Below are positions 6,623 through 8,744 of a stretch of DNA of 8,744 nt, piece after piece. The stretch's first letter is position 1; each line of letters starts with the position of its first letter. The notes beneath the pieces are model-generated. The model was not told the origin of the DNA. It saw nothing but the letters and a program-made list of their open reading frames with translations, and searched no databases. The position numbers and the translations under genes were made by a program. Origin of the DNA: Polynucleobacter meluiroseus (GTDB lineage: Bacteria; Verrucomicrobiota; Verrucomicrobiia; Opitutales; UBA953); NCBI GenBank assembly GCA_943323725.2, contig CALPIW020000049.1, positions 1 to 8,744 on the forward strand, given 5' to 3'.

Positions 6623-7492
6623 TCAGGCCATGATCCCGGCCAGGAGCTTCTCAAGGCCCTGACCGTAGCGGACGTAGGAGTCGAAACGCTCCTGCGGGGA
6701 GGCCTTGGTGCCTTCGCCGAGGTGGACGATGCTGGCGACGTGGGGCTCGATGGAGACGCCGGCGTTGTAGCCGTTGCGGATGAGATCCGTGAGGATCTCG
6801 CGGACGAGGGCGTCGCCTTCGCCGGCATAGGTGAACGCGCTGCTCTTGCCACCGGCCGGGTTGCGGCGGCAGTCCTTGATGTGGACGTATTCCACGTAGG
6901 GTAGGATGTCGCGGTAGAAGGGCATGGTCTCCTGGCCGTACGAGACCGTGTTGCCGATGTCGAAGAGGTAGCGGACGTTCGGATGGTCGACGCTTTCGAT
7001 GAAGCGGCGGGCGTGCGTGCCGGAGAGGCCGCCCCAGCCTTCACAGTTCTCGTGCAGGAGCATGATCCCGCCGTCGGCGGCGAGCTTGGCCATCTCCTTA
7101 TATCGCCGGACGCCTTCGTCGCGCCAGGTGTCTTCGGAGACGTCGCCGTGGACCCAGCTCATGGTGCGCACGAACTTCGTGCCGGTACGCTGCATGCGCG
7201 GGATGAGCACCTTGAGGTCGGCGAGGTCGGCGGCGAAATCTCCCGTGATGGGTCGGCTCCAGTTGCCGATGGCGGAAGCGTAGCTGCTGACGCGCATGCC
7301 GGCGGTTTCGATCTGGTCGACGGCCTGCTTGAATTCGTCGTCGCTCACGGCCGGCCCGGAGAACTGTTTGCCGTTGAGGAGGCGCAGCTCGAGGGCGGTC
7401 CAGCCCAGCGCCTGGTGCGCGGCGATCTGACCGGCGATGTCGTCGGCGGCTTCGTCAGCCAGGCCGGAAAGGGGGAAGGGCGGGGTGAACAT
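6623..7492 (-). CDS. Sugar phosphate isomerase/epimerase-like TIM-barrel protein (xylose-isomerase-like)
   Basis: A 289-residue protein of the AP-endonuclease-2/xylose-isomerase-like TIM-barrel family, which interconverts or epimerises sugars, sugar acids or inositols with a divalent metal. The four usual metal ligands are visible in order: Glu148 (L-L-H-E-N), Asp178 (L-F-D-I-G-N), His204 (Y-V-H-I-K-D) and Glu249 (S-I-E-P-H). The N-terminus (L-S-G-L-A-D-E-A, then an A-L-E-L-R strand) is a typical first beta-alpha unit, which is why I start at ATG 7492; the frame stays open to 7696, but that extension translates the intergenic repeat into non-protein-like sequence. There is no signal peptide, so it probably acts in the cytoplasm on sugars freed by the exported enzymes (inference from context). 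A TIM-barrel epimerase of keto-sugars, or an enzyme of sugar-acid or inositol catabolism, is equally possible. It is the first gene of the minus-strand cluster and is divergent from the SASA esterase. Confidence 0.93.
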   Translation of the reverse strand: MFTPPFPLSGLADEAADDIAGQIAAHQALGWTALELRLLNGKQFSGPAVSDDEFKQAVDQIETAGMRVSSYASAIGNWSRPITGDFAADLADLKVLIPRMQRTGTKFVRTMSWVHGDVSEDTWRDEGVRRYKEMAKLAADGGIMLLHENCEGWGGLSGTHARRFIESVDHPNVRYLFDIGNTVSYGQETMPFYRDILPYVEYVHIKDCRRNPAGGKSSAFTYAGEGDALVREILTDLIRNGYNAGVSIEPHVASIVHLGEGTKASPQERFDSYVRYGQGLEKLLAGIMA

Positions 7493-7507
7493 GGCAATCA
7501 AGATGGC

Positions 7508-7538
7508 GGATGAAGGATGGAAGATGAAGGATGAAAAG
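7508..7538. repeat. Purine-rich imperfect repeat (ATGAAGGATG units) in the divergent intergenic region
   Basis: ATGAAGGATG occurs at 7510-7519 and again at 7524-7533, in a 31-base stretch made almost only of GGATGAAG-like words; a related AGATGGCGGATG precedes it. On the minus strand it reads as a C/T-rich leader (CATCCTTCATCTTCC type) ending about 16 bases before the isomerase ATG. The lower GC and simple composition contrast with the coding DNA on both sides. Confidence 0.7.
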
Positions 7539-7560
7539 ACGCTGAATCGAGGGCAGAATT

Positions 7561-7580
7561 GAATCCCGAATGGGGTTCGG
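7561..7580. repeat. Small inverted repeat between divergent genes, possible operator or leader hairpin
   Basis: CCGAA (7566-7570) and TTCGG (7576-7580) form a perfect 5-base inverted repeat around TGGGG. The same DNA can instead fold as GAATCCC (7561-7567) against GGGGTTC (7572-7578), seven pairs with one G-U and a GAAT loop. It sits near the centre of the 124-base divergent region, where a regulator site would be expected, but it is short and may be chance. Confidence 0.25.
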
Positions 7581-7581
7581 C

Positions 7582-7610
7582 TTGCGGGGCAAAGGGGATG
7601 GGCGGATAAG
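7582..7610 (+). promoter_or_regulatory. Weak candidate promoter for the SASA esterase gene
   Basis: TTGCGG (7582-7587) and GATAAG (7605-7610) are 17 bases apart and match the sigma-70 consensus at 3 of 6 and 4 of 6 positions. The expected start would fall at or next to the ATG at 7617, giving a nearly leaderless mRNA, which would agree with the missing Shine-Dalgarno. The match is weak and could be chance. Confidence 0.18.
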
Positions 7611-7616
7611 TGGCTG

Positions 7617-8744
7617 ATGAGATTCACCCCGATCTTGCTTTGCTGGTCCCTGCTGTGCGTCGCGGCCGAGTCTGCGCCTAAGCTCAAGGTCTTCATCCTC
7701 GCGGGTCAGTCGAACATGGAAGGCCAGTCGGTCGTCGACCTGACCGGGCGTGATTACAACGAAGGGAAGGGCACCTTGGTCGAGGTGATGGCCCGCCCGG
7801 GCAACGCCGAACGCTACGCCCACCTTCGCGACAAGGATGGCAAGTGGGTCGTGCGTCAGGACGTCTGGGTGCGCTATCAACGCGAGAAGCAACCTCTCCT
7901 GGCCGGCGGATTGTCGGTCGGCTATGCGGTGTATGGCGGCAAACATCATTTCGGCCCGGAGTTCCAGTTCGGTCACGTGGTCGGCGCGGCCTATCGCGAT
8001 CAGGTCCTGCTCATCAAGACCGCGTGGGGAGGCAAGAGCCTCTACCGGGATTTCCGTCCGCCGAGCGCCGGCGGCGAGGTCGGTCCGTATTACGTGAAGA
8101 TGGTCGCCGAAGTCCGCGAGGCCCTGGCGAACCTGAAGAAGGATTTCCCGGCTTACGACGGGGCGCAGGTCGAACTGGCCGGCTTCGTCTGGTATCAGGG
8201 CTGGAACGATGGCGTGAACCCGCAGACCGCCGTGCCGGAATACGAACAGAACCTCGCGCACCTGATCCGGGATGTCCGCAAAGAGTTCGGCGCCCCGAAG
8301 CTGCCGGTCATCGTCGGCGAACTCACGGGCCCGTGGGTCGACGCCCCGAAGGAATGGACCGCCTTGCGCCAGGCGCAGGCCAATGTGGCGGGCTATCCTG
8401 AGTTCAAGGATAACGTCATGTTCGTCCCGACGCGCACTTTCGTGCGGAAGCCGGAAGACTCGCCTAATCCGGGCCACGGCCATCACGAGTTCGGCAACGC
8501 GGAGACCTACTTCCTCGTCGGCGATGCGCTGGGAAAGGCCGCCGTGCAGATGGCCGGGCGCGACCGTCAGGTCAGGCAGATACGTGGCTGGACGCTGCGG
8601 ATCGACGAGCGTCTGATCGCGAAAGACGCTGCGTCGGTCGAGAAGGCGGTCGTCATCCTGGACGCGCAGCTCGCGAAAGTGGAGCGGCTCCTTCCGGCCA
8701 AGGCGGTCGAGCGGCTTCGCTCAGTGCCGTTGTATTTTTCGCTG
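7617..8744 (+). CDS. Exported SASA-type carbohydrate acetylesterase with start of a C-terminal extra domain, 3' end missing
   Basis: An open frame runs from ATG 7617 to the window edge (376 codons, no stop), so the gene is cut on the right. Residues 1-20 form a signal peptide (hydrophobic L-L-C-W-S-L-L-C core, ending E-S-A). The SASA domain (sialate O-acetylesterase family, an SGNH-like hydrolase) follows: F-I-L-A-G-Q-S-N-M-E-G with Ser32 as nucleophile, K-T-A-W-G-G-K-S-L (134-142), F-V-W-Y-Q-G-W-N-D-G (190-199), and a His-rich P-G-H-G-H-H-E-F-G-N block (285-294) with the likely catalytic His. It should remove acetyl groups from a glycan outside the cytoplasm; sialic acid itself is not implied. 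From about residue 318 the sequence changes: V-R-Q-I-R-G-W-T-L-R-I-D starts a segment not needed by SASA, running to the edge. It starts divergently from the isomerase and shows no Shine-Dalgarno. The long minus-strand frame over it is a shadow. Confidence 0.93.
   Translation, partial: MRFTPILLCWSLLCVAAESAPKLKVFILAGQSNMEGQSVVDLTGRDYNEGKGTLVEVMARPGNAERYAHLRDKDGKWVVRQDVWVRYQREKQPLLAGGLSVGYAVYGGKHHFGPEFQFGHVVGAAYRDQVLLIKTAWGGKSLYRDFRPPSAGGEVGPYYVKMVAEVREALANLKKDFPAYDGAQVELAGFVWYQGWNDGVNPQTAVPEYEQNLAHLIRDVRKEFGAPKLPVIVGELTGPWVDAPKEWTALRQAQANVAGYPEFKDNVMFVPTRTFVRKPEDSPNPGHGHHEFGNAETYFLVGDALGKAAVQMAGRDRQVRQIRGWTLRIDERLIAKDAASVEKAVVILDAQLAKVERLLPAKAVERLRSVPLYFSL

Noticed and set aside
6113..6904. 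Plus-strand 263-codon frame opposite the hypothetical protein and isomerase genes
   Set aside because: Val/Asp/Glu/Gly-rich low-complexity translation typical of the antisense of high-GC genes, and it overlaps two better genes.
7493..7696. N-terminal extension of the isomerase frame
   Set aside because: It translates the intergenic repeat and the start of the divergent esterase gene; the TIM-barrel fold begins naturally at the ATG 7492.
7455..8486. Minus-strand 343-codon frame opposite the SASA esterase
   Set aside because: Antisense of a gene with clear SASA motifs; the translation is Arg/Leu/Asp-rich without domain features.
1..8744. CRISPR array, tRNA/rRNA genes, insertion sequence, phage or defence genes
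   Set aside because: No regularly spaced repeats, tRNA-like cloverleaf or transposase, integrase or nuclease motifs were seen; the window is almost completely filled by enzyme genes.

Overview
The window looks like a chromosomal piece of a high-GC, polysaccharide-degrading bacterium of the PVC group, most likely Verrucomicrobiota (Planctomycetota or Lentisphaerota are possible). This rests on the density of exported S1 sulfatases next to acyl esterases, on protein styles typical of that group (lysine-rich sulfatase tails, sialate-O-acetylesterase-like exported enzymes, TIM-barrel sugar isomerases) and on the near absence of Shine-Dalgarno sequences. There is no marker gene, so the assignment is inference.

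Layout. Plus strand, 1-3230: the 3' part of an alpha/beta hydrolase, an exported S1 sulfatase (844-2382) and an exported BD-FAE-like esterase (2379-3230). The sulfatase and esterase share an ATGA stop/start overlap. Minus strand, 7492-3237, read right to left: a sugar phosphate isomerase/epimerase-like TIM barrel, an unrecognised acidic 153-residue protein, an iduronate-2-sulfatase-like S1 sulfatase and a second arylsulfatase-like S1 sulfatase. The last two also overlap by ATGA. The two blocks converge with only 6 bases between stop codons. Plus strand, 7617 to the window edge: a signal-peptide-bearing SASA-type carbohydrate acetylesterase. It starts divergently from the isomerase across 124 bases and is open at the right edge. 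There are no RNA genes, CRISPR arrays, insertion sequences or gene-free stretches above 300 bases.

How the genes fit together (inference): three sulfatases and two or three esterases would strip sulfate and acyl decorations from a sulfated, acylated glycan outside the cytoplasm. The isomerase-like protein, which lacks a signal peptide, would handle a released sugar inside. No glycoside hydrolase, polysaccharide lyase, SusC/SusD pair, transporter, regulator or formylglycine-generating enzyme is in the window, so this is the decoration-removal part of a larger locus or regulon. The substrate cannot be named from sequence alone.

Points that deserve a second look: a second domain starting at the C-terminus of the SASA esterase and cut by the window edge; the unknown acidic protein placed between isomerase and sulfatases; basic lysine-rich tails on two of the three sulfatases; and pyrimidine-rich, SD-less leaders in front of several genes. 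I see no clear case for an entirely new system.
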